This document shows positions 1-12,080 of a stretch of DNA of 64,000 bases, piece by piece. Under the pieces are notes generated by a model. It was given only the letters and a program-made list of their open reading frames with translations, searched no databases and was not told the origin of the DNA. Position 1 is the first letter of the stretch; each line of letters starts with the position of its first letter. Position numbers and translations under genes: made by a program. Source of the DNA: Citrus sinensis (taxonomy: Eukaryota > Streptophyta > Magnoliopsida > Sapindales > Rutaceae); assembly GCF_022201045.2 (NCBI RefSeq), contig NC_068557.1:11716501-11780500 (forward strand). Reading direction: 5' to 3'.

Positions 1-1429
1 AAAATTTCCTCTATACTTCATAAATTTGAGAATTTGAGTCTAACTTCCAGTATTCCTTACTATGTGCTTAGAGTTTGGAAGTTTTGGTTAAAATGATATC
101 TATAAAACAAGCATCCTAATACTCAGCACCATTTCTTAGCCTAAACTTGGAAAGCAAAATGATAATCTCTTCTAAATCCATACATTAGCTGGACAAAGTC
201 ATCGACCTTTGATTTTCATCCCGAAATTAACTGAATGGAATCCACACTCATTCACATTATTTTTTTCAAGTAAAACTACTGCCTAATCAAATGATACACT
301 AAGTGGGAAAAAACAATAATAATATCAATTAAAAAAATAGTCAAACATGACGTATAAACAATACAATAAAAAGCAAATGAATTGCAAATAACGTGCTAAC
401 TTGTATTGAATGAAGAGATGAGGGGTCATTTGATATTTGAAGGAACGAAGAGTAGTGTGCCACTGTTACTATATTTTTACTTTTAGAGAAGCCAAAACAA
501 AACAATGATTTAGGGATCTTCGATGGGTTCTGGACTGGTCGTGGAATTGGCAAAGGTAAGATTAATAAAAAATTATTAATGAGCTTGTGGGCTATTTGAA
601 AATTAAATTAATATTAATATTTATGGGCTTGATTTTAGTTTGCAAAGCAATCTTTTTTTATTTGTATTTAAAATTTTGGAGTGTAAAGATTTAAGTATAA
701 CTATGTATTGGGCGCTCGAATATAATTTATTGGGGGCTGAAGAAAAATTTATTGGGAATTTTAGGCAAACCAAATTAATTATTAAAGGAATTCTTTTTTT
801 TTAGTGGGAACTTGGGTCTCCACTAGTCCTACGATAAATTCACCCTGTCGATCTCTATTCAGTGTAAATTTCAGCTTCGTAAAATATAAAAAATGAGATA
901 TATATTAATTCAAAACTATAAAAATAAGTATTTGATGATAAATGACAGTACATTTTCCAAAATAGAGACAATCATAGAGGTTTTAAGATTTTAAATCACA
1001 AATTATAAGCATAGCAATATGGAATTCAAATGTACTATAGCAAAGCTGACTTACATCCGCTATTTGCATATATTATTACTCAATCTAGTGATTCGATATT
1101 CTCAATTAATGAAAAAAAACAACATGTTTAAAATAAATCTTGCATGCCACACAATAAAAAATATTGAGGAAAGAATTTGTACCTTTGCCCCTAGTCAAAT
1201 TGATAATGATCTCGAAAATTTTATGGCCATGAGAAAATCAACTAGTGGCTAATGCTTAATTATTGATGTTGTTGAAGGATTAGCAAATTGAGAAGGACGT
1301 CTAAAATCATGAATGGTGCTGAAAACTTAAAAAACTCTTAAATGGAACATTTAAAACTGAAAGAAAATATAATTATCAATACTCAAAGATAGTCCACCTT
1401 TGTGGCTTAAGAACTTGAGTGGAAAACCC

Positions 1430-1780
1430 AGCAAAAACAGTAGCAGAACAATGTAATTTTATTGGTATTTTTATTGTTGTCATGCAATAAAAACAAAGCA
1501 GTCTTGCTTCAAAGTTCTTACAGCTGTTTTGACTGTATAACAGCAGGAAAAATAGCAAAAAACTATAATTTGGTTGTTGTTTCTATTGTTGTCATGCAGT
1601 AAAACAGAGCATTCTTATTATAAATTTTCTACTATTTTTACTGTTGCCATGTAGTAAAAATAGAGCAATCTTATTGTAAAGTTCTTCCTACTGTTTTGAT
1701 CTATAACAGCAGCAAAAATAAAATAGTCTTACAGCAAAAATTTGCTACTATTCTAATTGTATAACAATAGCAAAAACATC
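1430..1780. repeat. Degenerate tandem repeat of about 100-110 bp units
   Basis: A unit containing a 'ttgttgtcatgcaataaaa' core followed by 'cagtcttgcttcaaagttctt' variants recurs about three times, near 1474, 1588 and 1643, interleaved with 'ctgttttgactgtataacagcag' variants near 1520 and 1695. Copies have diverged by substitutions and small indels. Such arrays are common in subterminal regions of DNA transposons, but I cannot assign it to one. Confidence 0.5.
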
Positions 1781-2469
1781 ACCTCAAATAAGATAAAAAA
1801 TAACATATTTAATTTAATTTAAATCCTTCGTATTGTAGAAAGTGAGAGATTGATTCTATAGAATAGAGAGAAATTAAGATGAATTCATATATTATAAACC
1901 AGTATCTTTACCATGATTGGCAACTTCCACTAGTAATTCAATTGCTCTTTTCCATGAGGACTCATCAGAACTGAACAAGCAAACAATACCATTGTAAAAG
2001 AATGAATATATCTCTTATAAGAAATGAGCAAAACCTATGTTATAAGCAACACAGAAAGTGCAAAAAGAAAAAAAGGAATGTATTTCTCTGTAAATATATG
2101 TAGACAGCATGCAAGGGAAAGTAGAATGTCTTTCTACATTCTCATCCACAGACTTCAACTAGCTTTTTCATTATCTGCAGCTAAGTCCTAGACCTGAAAA
2201 TGTTGAACCATTTACACTCACAAGATTTAACGAATCATCAATTAATATGATTAATGAAATAAAACAATTTGTTCTTCTGCTTACCTATCATGAACAAATA
2301 CTACTATGTCACAAGCAACCAATGAATCTATATTCAACAGTAGTTTTGTAGCTACTTATTTAGGAATTTCTCGTAAGACAATCTTTTTCTTTGTTCCCTA
2401 TGGGAAAAAGTATAGTAGTAAGAGAACTGAACAACCACCTAATTAATTATATCAATAATAATTAAGAAA

Positions 2470-2517
2470 AAACTACAAAGAAAATCATATTCTAAACTAC
2501 AAAGAAAATCATATTCT
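2470..2517. repeat. Exact 24-bp tandem duplication
   Basis: Two identical 24-bp units lie head to tail (2470-2493 and 2494-2517), each beginning 'aaactacaaag' and ending 'catattct'. They are perfect copies, so the duplication is recent. No function is implied. Confidence 0.9.
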
Positions 2518-3129
2518 ATCCATATTTTATCCACTTCCCCTAGGTTGATTAACAACATTTATTGCATATCGTTCATTTATCGAAGAAGGGCCTGCATTAA
2601 AAATCATCATATCTGAATTAGAAAGTTAATAGTAAATATATTAGTTATTAGAATTAGAAATAATGGATGTTATCATTGAGGAATTAGTGATATCTTCCTA
2701 GAAAAGAATTCAATAGTTCAAATTTTATAACTTTTTAGGCCAAAAAACAAAGCATTGGAAAACACCTTTCAGATAGTTGGTTTTTGCAATGAAGAGGCTT
2801 CTATAATAACTAACACAAGATATCTAATACGTGGTCACCCTTTTCAATCAAGTTACATACCCAACAAGACAAGTATGATATGTAAATTTCAATACTAAAT
2901 AATAAAAATAGGGTTGAGAAACTTTGTAAAACATATGCTTCAACCATATCGATTTGATTAGATTTGATAAAACTTCGTAAAACTTTATATAGATTTGATT
3001 AGAAGAAACTAAAAAAAATTACCTAATGCATGGTACCACTTCTTACATGTTATGCAAGACGTATATATGCACATGATCTAGTGGATTTTGAGGAATTTAT
3101 ACCGCTTTCCCACTAGACGATGTCTTATC

Positions 3130-3541
3130 TTTTGATAGTTTTGCTCATGTCCAAGTAGAACTGCGCAACTGTACTCATATTTGACATGTATTTTGTGCAA
3201 AATTCTAATGTGTGTTCTATAATTTAACTCTTTGCTATATAACCATCAGGATAGTTACAATTTTGGATATAACCTTTAAGAGTTTTCATGCATCTCTAGA
3301 AAAGATACATCCACTAAAGATAAATTGGTCCTCATAGTCTATCTTCATTAATTAAATGCACAATCAAGTGTATCATAATGTTAAAAAAAGAGGAAGGAAA
3401 GCATTTTTTTGCAAGCACAAAGTCACCACATGGTCTACCTCTAATTTATCCAATGTTGTTACATCAAACACATTTGAACATAACAAATTAAAGAAGAAAC
3501 ACAGCCTGATCACATCTTCTTTCACATGCTTTAGCAAGAAA
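3130..3541 (-). pseudogene. TNP2-like transposase remnant, downstream part (DUF4218-like region)
   Basis: Conceptual translation on the minus strand gives pieces such as KHVKEDVIRLCFFFNLLCSN, TLDKLEVDHVVTLC, FFNIMIHLIVHLI, MKTLKGYIQN and EFCTKYMSNMSTVAQFYLD. These follow the order of the conserved region in CACTA TNP2 proteins (usual pattern: RLC.FFN.ICSKV, VVTLCELE, FDIMVHL, LKGYV, EFC..Y). Several stops interrupt it. It continues directly from the fragment ending at 17345: joining across the LTR insertion keeps the motif order and the reading sense. Known: this family moves CACTA elements. Inferred: one gene split by a later insertion. Confidence 0.85.
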
Positions 3542-3988
3542 TGATGCGTAAATTAACAAGTGTACTAGTCGGCACATATAATTAAGAGTAGAGTATCGTC
3601 CCACAAAGATTGTATATCTTATTAGCTACCGAAGTTATTATAACCCTAAGTTATTTGAATAACCGAATAAGTGGATTTAGATTAAAAATTAAAATTAAAT
3701 AAAACAACTAAAAATAAAATGAATATACAGGCAGTATTCAAAATCACTAAGAGATTAAAATACTAGGACATCTGATTTTACCATGACCAATCAAATTTAA
3801 TCCTCCATCTATGCTATTAAAGTTTATTACCCATGTTGAAAGTGAATTTCCCTAATCTATTCAATATCCTCTCTCGAGTAATATTAAAAATACGTTCACA
3901 TATCAACCCATTATATCTCTATGTGAATTTAAATATGCAAAGATTCATTAAACTCTATGGAAATTCTTAGAAAAACTACATGAATCAC

Positions 3989-5430
3989 TGTTGGCTGATT
4001 TGTATAGGCAATTACTACCAATATCAATGTGCAAGTATACACAACAAGTAATAAAGTGATAAGTATTCAAGATCGTCTCCACAGGGATTGATGTTATCAA
4101 AATGTTAAAGCAATCACAATAGTGCAATTCAACTTAGGACCAAAACAAACAATTGTAAAGTGATTTCCAAAGTAATCAAGGGTTGTGAAAGAATTAAAAA
4201 TAATAATACTGTAACGAAATAAACTAAGTTAAATGTGTCTAAGATTCAATTGAGATTATAGTAGTTGAATGATCAAACTCTCCTAATGGGGTGACTGTTA
4301 TCTATCAATTTAACACCAGTTGTTACAATAAGTTCTACAGCACTGGGCAGAATAAATCTGCATCTGCAGCTATCGCATGTTGGAAGTCTCAAACCTTTAA
4401 ATCTATTAACAATGACCAGTTGCTAATATACTTATGGTACGGCATTATAACATTTAATCTCTCCACCCTACAAGGTGAACACTATGTCTAGTGTGTCACA
4501 AATCCTAACGTCAAGTATTGCCCTTATGGGATTCAAGATAACTTAATCCAGGAAACTTAAGATCAAGTAGTACTCTAGTAATATCCGCTAAAACATGCCC
4601 TTTTGCTGCTCTATCTTAACTGAAACTATTAAATGGATGGTCAGCCGAAATAACAGTTATATTCATAAAAGAACTACTAGAGTAAAATGCTACAGCAATA
4701 CTATAACAACATATAAGAACAGTCAAGAACCCATTGGATTATTTGTCATTCAACTACAAGTAAATTTAGTTCATATTCTGAAAGAGAAAAATAAACATAA
4801 ATATATTAATCTTGTAATACATCAAAACAATTAAAGGAAGAAGATAAATATAAGTGAGCACGGTGAAAGACAATTCCAAATAATTCTGATCGATTCTCCA
4901 ATGTTGCCTTCAATTCCGATCTTCTTATTTGTTCATCGTAATTATTCTAATGATAATTCCCTTGCCGCCTTTCTATGTGGTGCACGCCTCCCTTTTATAT
5001 TGAAAATTAGGGTAAAAAAAAATCCATGAGCGTGCATGCGTTAAATTGGGAAACATGCGCTGACCCGCACCTAAGTTTTCTCCTGCATTGCTCGCAGCTT
5101 GCTACAGCACAGGTTGCTCTAACATCCTCAACAGCACTGCATTATTTCCGACTGTGCTTTTCTTCTTTTGTGGCCATCTACTTTCCTCCTCTTGCTCATC
5201 TACTGTCTCAACATCCCCTAATGAATTAATACTTTCTAAGAACCTATAATTATGCACTTATTTTTAGCATATATTTATTTTGATTCAAGCAAAACTTATT
5301 AAGACTCAACTAAAATGAATGTTTATGCAAAATGTAACTAAAATGTAATAAAAACACCTCATTTGTTCTCTAAGTAATCTTGATTCAAGTCTAGAATTGA
5401 TGTAATAACTCTCATTTCCTAGAGTTATCA
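3989..5430 (-). repeat. 3' LTR of the Athila-type element
   Basis: This 1442-bp LTR pairs with 15033-16476. On the minus strand it begins TGATAACTCTAGG and ends CAACA, giving short TG...CA type inverted ends. The first 30 bases can fold, since TGATAACTCT is followed by AGAGTTATTA after a short spacer. An open frame of 79 codons occurs at the same place in both LTRs on the plus strand; it has no family match and I do not treat it as a gene. Confidence 0.95.
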
Positions 5431-5446
5431 CACCCCCGAACTTAAA
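5431..5446 (-). other. Polypurine tract
   Basis: Directly inside the 3' LTR, the minus strand reads TTTAAGTTCGGGGGTG followed by the LTR start TGATAAC. A purine-rich G run in this position primes plus-strand DNA synthesis in LTR retrotransposons. Two similar motifs occur further inside the element (6137-6153 and 6381-6396). Confidence 0.8.
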
Positions 5447-6748
5447 CTATTACTTGCCCTCAAGTAATAACACATACTAACACTTCCCGCAAACAATCAT
5501 GCACACAATTTTAGCTCTTTTATCAAATTTGCAAGGATTCTTCCACCTTCAGATCACAATTCCAATCATAAAAAATAACCATAGTAAATCAGTTCTAGAC
5601 TTAAGCTTCTTTCTGTCCATAGTGTGTGCGTGCTTCCTTTGATTGAATTCCAGATATGCTGTAACATCACCAAGGACTGCATGAATTTCAGCAGTGATAC
5701 ACTTCATTCATAAGTAGGGTAGCATAGATTTCACCTACTCAAACTGTGATGCTTTTATCATTGATAAATTGGGGAGTAATCAACCTCCTCACTGTAACAT
5801 TTATCTTTCATGTGAATGTCAATCACTTGTAATGATGACGCCCAATTACTCAAACCATGCCCAGATTAGAGTTGCTCCATCAATATTTACTGTATGACCC
5901 TATCTAGAGGTATCTTTTACTCAAGGCTGAACATGGAGCTCATGAACAGACCTGACTACTCAATGCCTTAGACAGAGGACTTTTTTTTTTTTATTAATCC
6001 TACAGCATTGCTCATAACTCTCGCTATCTTTGACACAATTCTACATATAGGGTACATACTCAGATCTGGTTACTCAGCAACTATAGCCATTGGAGCAGAG
6101 TTTATTTCATAGATATCACGGTCAATCAACTTGCTTCTCCCTCCAAACTTAAGATCTTTTCTATTCTTTTGGCTCTGCTCTAGCAGTCTCATACGATTCA
6201 ACCAAGGTCTAAGTATTGGGACAGAATTTCACTTCTATCTATAACGATCTCTACTTGGCATTCTTATAAATACTAAATAACACTCAATGTATCTTCATTG
6301 GGTTTTCAAATCCATACACAAATATCAGATAACAGAGCCTCACACAACACAAACATACGCACATGCATTCGGAAACACAACCCCCCCAAACTTGAGAGAT
6401 GTTGGGTCCTCACACGCATACATAACAAAGGCACACGAACTGACAAGGATATGTAAGACCATAGAACAAACCACACAAATTGACAAATAGAAGGAAATTT
6501 TTTTTTTTAGAACAAATGAACTAGTAAGGAAAGAGTACTCCCATGTGGTGGGGACTGCAGCACATCACGGGAGACTATCAGCGCTTCTTGGATGCACTTC
6601 ACAGCTTATCTTTTGGTAAAGCTTTTGGGGAAGTAGCTGGCAATGTCTTTGTCTTTTTCGCTACGGGGCTGGCGAGAAGAGTTGTGGCTGGGGTTGCTAT
6701 AGCAGTACCGATAGATGTACTGCCTTTTCGTTTGCTGGATTGTCTTGG
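5447..6748 (-). other. Internal 3' region of the Athila element, no intact coding frame
   Basis: This is the long untranslated stretch between the env-like region and the polypurine tract. The minus strand at 6590-6748 has an open stretch rich in Lys, Ser, Thr and Ala ending in a TGA near 6600, which may be the C-terminal tail of the env-like protein cut off by the plastid insertion. Further left I see only AT-rich sequence and repeated 'AAGTTTGGGGG'-like motifs. Confidence 0.55.
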
Positions 6749-7055
6749 ACTGGGGGTTATTGCTCATTTTTGTACTTGCTGTTTTATTTTCCAATTACTT
6801 CTTCAATTAAGAGAAGAAAAGAGAATAGTATAAGAATCCAAAATAGTAGGAATTCTCTTATCCCATTCGGAAGAAGCGCATCTTATAATTATCTATGACT
6901 GTTTATGTCTCTAGCGTGACCACTTGCAAAAATGTGCAAAAATGTGGAGGGAAGCGGGATAAATGGCCGATACTACTGGAAGGATTCCCCTTTGGATAAT
7001 AGGAACTGTAACTGGTATTCCTGTGATCGGTTTAATAGGCATTTTCTTTTATGGT
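6749..7055 (+). other. psbL-psbJ fragment: Chloroplast DNA insertion: psbL 3' end, spacer and truncated psbJ
   Basis: From 6749 the plus strand encodes WGLLLIFVLAVLFSNYFFN and a TAA stop at 6808-6810, the C-terminal half of photosystem II protein PsbL. After the intergenic spacer, an ATG at 6963 opens [20 protein letters not shown] and continues [11 protein letters not shown], the first 31 residues of PsbJ, before the match breaks at about 7055. Gene order and strand match the plastid psbE-psbF-psbL-psbJ operon. Both genes are truncated and sit inside a nuclear retrotransposon, so they are not functional plastid genes. The reading frames are undamaged, which suggests a fairly recent transfer. 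Confidence 0.93.
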
Positions 7056-7112
7056 GCAAATAGGCTGGTTAGGAGTTTGTTGGGGAGGCTTTGTAGTTAA
7101 TGCATCAGCTGC

Positions 7113-8627
7113 CTAGCCCTTAGCTGTGATGGCAGCAATGACCGCAAGTAGTTGCTTGGCTTGCTCAAGTGTAGGCATAGCTCGGGCTACTGCAGCAGCC
7201 AGCTCAACATCGACTTGCTCCATTTCATCTTTAGAGGCTGGAGGTGTTGCCATTTTTGCTTTGCCCTTGTCCTTTCTCTTGCTCGCGGGGACTGGAATAG
7301 ACGGCTCCTCTTCAAGGTCTTCCTCCTCTTGTTCTTGAATAATGCGTTTTTTCCTGATTTTGGGCTGGGCTGGGATGGTTGGTTCCTCACGTTCCTTCTC
7401 TGAATTGTCCTCTGCTTCTGTAGGTGAGCTATCAGTCTCAGACTTGTCAACTTCTTCCTCAGGTGGATCCGATGGGTCAACATCTTCTGATTCTACCTCT
7501 GCTTGTGGTTCAGCTTTAGCTTCATCCGCTGGTTCATCTGTGGCAATGGCTTCCTCACTGGCTTCTACTGGAACACCTGTGGTATTGGTGTCAAAATTGT
7601 ACTGTTGGAGCAGTGCATCAAGGAAGTTCCGGTGAGTGCGTTTCATGTACAGAGCAAATTATTGTAGTTGGTTGTCCAAGTGCTATAGATAACTCTAAAA
7701 TCGATCATTTTCCCTCTGCTAAGCTTCCACACATTGAGTTATACTTGCGTTGAGTGCTTGGATGGTCTGTTCTAATCCAATATCTCGCCTAGCTCCTGTT
7801 ACAGCAGCTGGTTCAGTGGTTGTTCCAGCATTCTCACCGGCAACTCTCTCAATGGTACATGCCGTAAAGGCACTATCATTCTTGACATGATCATCTCTGG
7901 CATCAAGACGAACACCAGAAACTACACAAATGCTGGTGATGAGTGAAGAAAATAACAAGGCAGCAGTTCGGTGAGTTTTGGTTGCACAATCTCAAATTTC
8001 TTTAGCGATGATGCTACCCACATCTATGGGAAGCCCTCGAATAATGACATATAACAAGACCAACCTTTCTTGCGAAACTGTAGTGGTGTAAGTGGTGGGC
8101 ATAAGCCTAGATTTCAGAAATTTCACCCACACCTTAGCAATAGGTTTCAAATCTATCCTATTAACTATATGCCCTTTCTCGTTAGCCCATGATGCCCTTT
8201 CAATTGTAAGAGTTGTGAAAATAGTGTTCCACTTTTTTGAGGTTAACTTCTCACGCAACTTAGCATACTCACAAGTAATTTCAGCAGGTAAGTTATAAAA
8301 AGCATTGATAACACGGGAGTCTAATGGGACAAGTGTATGTCTTACCCAAATGTTGTGCCGATCAGGGCTTACCAAATTGGAGTAAAATTCTTTGACTATG
8401 GGTAGTACAGGATCTCGAGGGTGGTTGCAAAACTCTAGCCATCATCGCTTTGCTGCAGCATTATGAATTGTTTACACAATTCCCGTGAGTTGGTCTGCAA
8501 ATTGAAACCTTTTTTCTTCCAGAATCCTGCACGGCTCTATGAATTCTTCATATTTTTCTTCGACGTAGCAACTCTGGAATCGTGACAGATCTTTGAGGCG
8601 GCTTGCTATTTTCTTATACCTCGGCAT
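7113..8627 (-). pseudogene. Athila env-like ORF with 'putative plant transposon protein' domain, decayed
   Basis: Starting at an ATG at 8625-8627, one minus-strand frame runs to about 7113 with several stops, including ones near 8460, 7994 and 7719. Recognisable parts are an N-terminal KYEEFIEPCRILEEKRFQF, then a block with SPDRHNIWVRHTLVPLD, KPIAKVWVKFLKSRLMPT and ERLVLLYVIIRGLPIDVG, the signature region of the plant-transposon-protein family found after integrase in Athila elements. The C-terminal 178 codons (7113-7646) are acidic and low in complexity, rich in Glu, Asp, Pro and Ser. No clear signal peptide or membrane segment is seen in what remains. Membership of the family is firm; an envelope-like role is only a proposal in the field. 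Confidence 0.8.
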
Positions 8628-9389
8628 TGTTGTAGCAGTAACAAGTTGAGGTTAATGTCCCTGAGAGTAAAAAGAGAAGAAGAGTTTTAAGAATTAGGAG
8701 AGTTGTATTCGCGAAGGAGATGGGGAATAGTGTCGTAGAGCACTAAGCACAGTGACTCTTTTTTATAGTGGACTCTTAATTGAAGATAATTACGGTAACC
8801 AAAGATAAATAAGGGCATAAAATATTTGAAAAGTAATGTGCATATCCCAAAAATCTCGGTTAATAAAATTAAAGCATTAATTTCGGAGATTTGTTCACAA
8901 TTTCCATCCACATCCATGTCTTCATCTGTCATGACTTATCTCCATCGGTAAGTGAGAGGCTCCATCTTTTAATTTACTGTAACGGTAAAATTGGTTGCTA
9001 CAGCACCCATTCGCTTACTCTAGCAACGATTACATAGTCCACACTAAAGCCTCTGACACGTGGCTCACCTTTGCACTCTGCCACCATACAACCTCATTTG
9101 TCAATATGGAATTCAATTGTCACATATATTTCCCATAAACTAAAATTAATTCTGAAATTAAAATAAAATAGATCAAATGATAGCAAAAGTAAAGAATGCA
9201 ATACTTGTGAAAAGATAAAATTAAACGGCCGGAATGAAATAACAAAATTAAATGAAAAGGGTAAGGAGGGAGATCTTGTCAACAAAACCAAAGAAGATCA
9301 AAATTGGTTTGAAGTGGCTGTCTCCACAATGGGTTGCCTCCCATGGAGCGCTTGATTTAAGGTCCTTCAGCCTGACCTTCTTTCATTGT
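8628..9389. other. Spacer between integrase and env-like frame of the Athila element
   Basis: AT-rich sequence without a recognisable coding region on either strand. Its position corresponds to the non-coding spacer that precedes the env-like gene in Athila elements, where a subgenomic or spliced message would begin. Confidence 0.5.
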
Positions 9390-10560
9390 TCAATAACTGG
9401 GTTCTTTAAGGAGTAACACCTCCTTTGAACAATCTGTTGCTGGATATATGTAGTGCTTAACCCTGTGTCCATTAACTTTGAATTCTTGACCTGTTTGTTC
9501 ATCTAGAAGATCAACAGCTCCATGAGGATAAAACTTTAACAGCTTAAACGGGCCAGACCATCGTGACTTGAGCTTTCCCAGAAATAATCTTAGTCTTGTA
9601 TTGTGGAGTAACACCAATTGACCAGGGTTGAATTGCTTGTGCTGAATATGCTTGTCATGTCAGTGTTTTTTCCTCTCTTTATAAATTCTTGAATTTTCAT
9701 ATGAAAATAACCTTAATTCATCAAGCTCACAAAGTTGAAGCTTCATTTGTTCTGCTGCAGCATGAATATCCCAATATAGTTTCTTTAGTGCCCAGTGTGC
9801 TTTATACTCTAGCTCTAGTGGCAAATGACAAGCCTTGCCATAAACAATTCGGTAAGGAGACATGCTAAGTGGAGTTTTGTATGATGTTCTGTAGGCCCAT
9901 AGAAACTCATGCAAGTGTAAAGACCAATCCTTCCTCGTTGGGTTCACCACTTTTTCTAAGATCTTTTTAATTTCCTTGTTTGACACTTCAACCTGGCCAT
10001 TGGATTGTGGGTGATATGATGTTGCTATCTTATGTCTTATGATATTGCTATCTTGTGTCTGACTCCATATTTCATCATTGCTGCAATAAAGATTTTGTTG
10101 CAAAAATGTGTGTCCTCATCACTAATGATTGCTCTAGGAGTGCCAAACCTGGGAAAAATATTTTTCTGAAGAAAAGCCACCACTGTTTTAGCATCATTGG
10201 TAGGTAATGCTACAACTTCTACCCACTTGGAGACATAATCCACAGCAACAAGGATATGTAAGTTCCCAAAGGATGGTGGGAAGGGTCTCATAAAATCTAT
10301 TCCCTAGACATCAAAAACCTCCAATTCCGGGATGTTGGTTAATGACATTTCATGTCTTCTAGTTATGTTACCTGTCTTTAACACCTGTCACAACATTTAA
10401 CAAATTCATAAGCATCTTTAAAAATAGTGGGCCAGTAATAACCTGATTGCAGAACTTTAGCAGCTGTTCTGTGACCACCAAAATGTCCTCCATATGCTGC
10501 AACATGACATGCTTATAATATGTGGGGAATCTCTCCTACTGCAACACATCTTCGTATCAC
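9390..10560 (-). pseudogene. Integrase of the Athila element, frameshifted
   Basis: Minus-strand translation shows, in order, a zinc-binding region (CHVAAYGGHFGGH then CCDRC, near 10520-10390), the catalytic core ([16 protein letters not shown], then ISDEDTHF, then [20 protein letters not shown]) and the C-terminal GKLKSRWSGPFKLLKFYPHG module near 9540. The catalytic triad can be followed as Asp (AVDY), Asp (ISDE) and Glu (GQVEVSN). Frames change because of a 23-bp tandem duplication at 10018-10060 and other indels, so no full-length protein is possible. Confidence 0.9.
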
Positions 10561-10638
10561 TTGATCTGAGCACAGCTTATATAAATATGGGTCATCCCAC
10601 TGATAACTTCTAACATCATGAAGAAATTTATTTTTCTC

Positions 10639-12080
10639 TTAAAACTTCAGCTCAGGTGGTAGCATTCCACTTACTAAGTAATTAGCAAAATCTGCATACC
10701 ATAGGGGTTCTGACTGCTGCAGCACCTGTGCTTGTTGTATTGCCAACAGCTGTTCATCAGGAAATGTTTTAGTGATGCCCTTCCTTGTCAATGTACTAGT
10801 GTCTGCTTCCAGTCGTGACAAGTGATCTGCTACTTGATTATCAGTCCCCTTTCTATCTTTAATTTCCAGATCAAATTCTTGAAGCAATAAGATCCATCTG
10901 ATTAGTCTTGGTTTGGCATCCTTCTTTGAAATTAAATATTTGATAGCTGCATGGTCTGTGTAAATAGTTACTTTAGTACCTACCAGGTAAGCTCTGAATT
11001 TGTCAAAAGCAAATACTACTGCTAGTAACTCTTTCTTTGTAGTGGTGTAATTGATCTGAGTTGGAGTGAAAGTGTTGCTTGCATAGTATATGGAATGAAA
11101 AACCTTATCCTTTCTTTGCCCTAGTACTCCTCCCACAGAATGATCACTAGCATCACACATCAGTTCAAATGGTAAAGTCCAGTCTGGAGATATAACTACC
11201 GGAGCAGTGATCAGAGCTTTCTTTAATTCTCCAAATGCTTGAAGGCAATCTTTGTCAAAGTGAAAAGGTTTGTCATGCTCCAACAATGAGCATAGTGGTT
11301 TAGCTACTTTAGAAAAATCCTTAATGAATCTCCTATAAAATCCAGCATGACCTAAAAAACTCCTAATACCTTTTACTGAAGTTGGAGGTGGCAGTTTATC
11401 TATTACCTCTATCTTGGCTTTGTCCATCTCAATGCCATTCTTGGATACTTTGTGTCCCAGCACTATTTCTTCTTGCACCATGAAATGACACTTTTCCCAA
11501 TTGAGTACTAGGTTGGTCATCTCACATGTTTTAAGAACTTCTTCCAAGTTGTGTAAATAATCATTATATGCTTCTCCAAAAACTGAGAAGTCATCCATGA
11601 AAACTTCTAAAGTTTGCTCTACCATATAGACATCATGTATCTCTGAAAAATTACTGGAGCATTGCATAACCCAAAGGGCATTCTTCTGAAGGCAAATGTT
11701 CCATAAGGACAGGTAAATGTAGTCTTCTCCTGATCTTCTGGAGCTATACCAATCTGGTTGTAGCCTGAATATCCATCTAAGAAACAATAGTATTATTTTC
11801 CAGCAAGTCTGTCCAACATCTGATCTATGAATAGAAGTAAGAAATGGTCTTTCCTTGTGGCTTTGTTGAGCTTCCTGTAATCCATACATACTCTTCATCC
11901 AGTCACTGTCCTTGTAGGAATAAGTTCATTCTTCTCATTAGCTATTACTGTTATCCCTCCTTTCTTTGGAACACATTGAACTGGGCTTACCCATGAACTG
12001 TCGGATATTGGGTATATGATTCCAGCATCTAACCATTTGATGATTTCCTTCTTTACTACTTTTTTCATAATAAGGTTCAA
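10639..12080 (-). pseudogene. Reverse transcriptase and RNase H of the Athila element, frameshifted
   Basis: The N-terminal part (12080-11895) has IIKWLDAGIIYPISDSSWVS followed by PVQCVPKKGG, typical of Athila RT. About 80 residues follow out of frame (11898-11650), then FMDDFSVFG, the YxDD-type catalytic motif. The connection domain has [17 protein letters not shown] and PLCSLL. RNase H follows with [37 protein letters not shown] and [10 protein letters not shown], holding the acidic residues of the family. At least two frameshifts separate the pieces. Confidence 0.93.

Larger units (their letters stand above)
1..3129. other. AT-rich region without a recognisable gene
   Basis: I see no conserved coding sequence on either strand; the open frames are short and lack recognisable motifs. 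The right part probably belongs to the 3' side of the CACTA element whose TNP2 remnant ends near 3130, because no boundary is visible there. A CACTA-type end on the plus strand (CACTACAAG) was looked for and not found, so that end is lost or lies outside the window. Two small tandem repeats are listed separately. Confidence 0.6.

Noticed and set aside
4595-4834. 79-codon frame in the 3' LTR, nearly identical to 15641-15880
   Set aside because: Similarity is explained by the two LTR copies, not by selection on a protein. It has no recognisable family and lies in the U3/R/U5 region.
6963-7055. psbJ as a working gene on the plus strand
   Set aside because: The frame is intact only for 31 codons, then runs into retrotransposon sequence; the context is nuclear and there is no transit peptide. 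It is a fragment.
7126-7635. Ser-rich frames on the plus strand opposite the env-like tail
   Set aside because: They are shadows of the acidic, low-complexity minus-strand frame; their Ser/Ala-rich composition follows from it.
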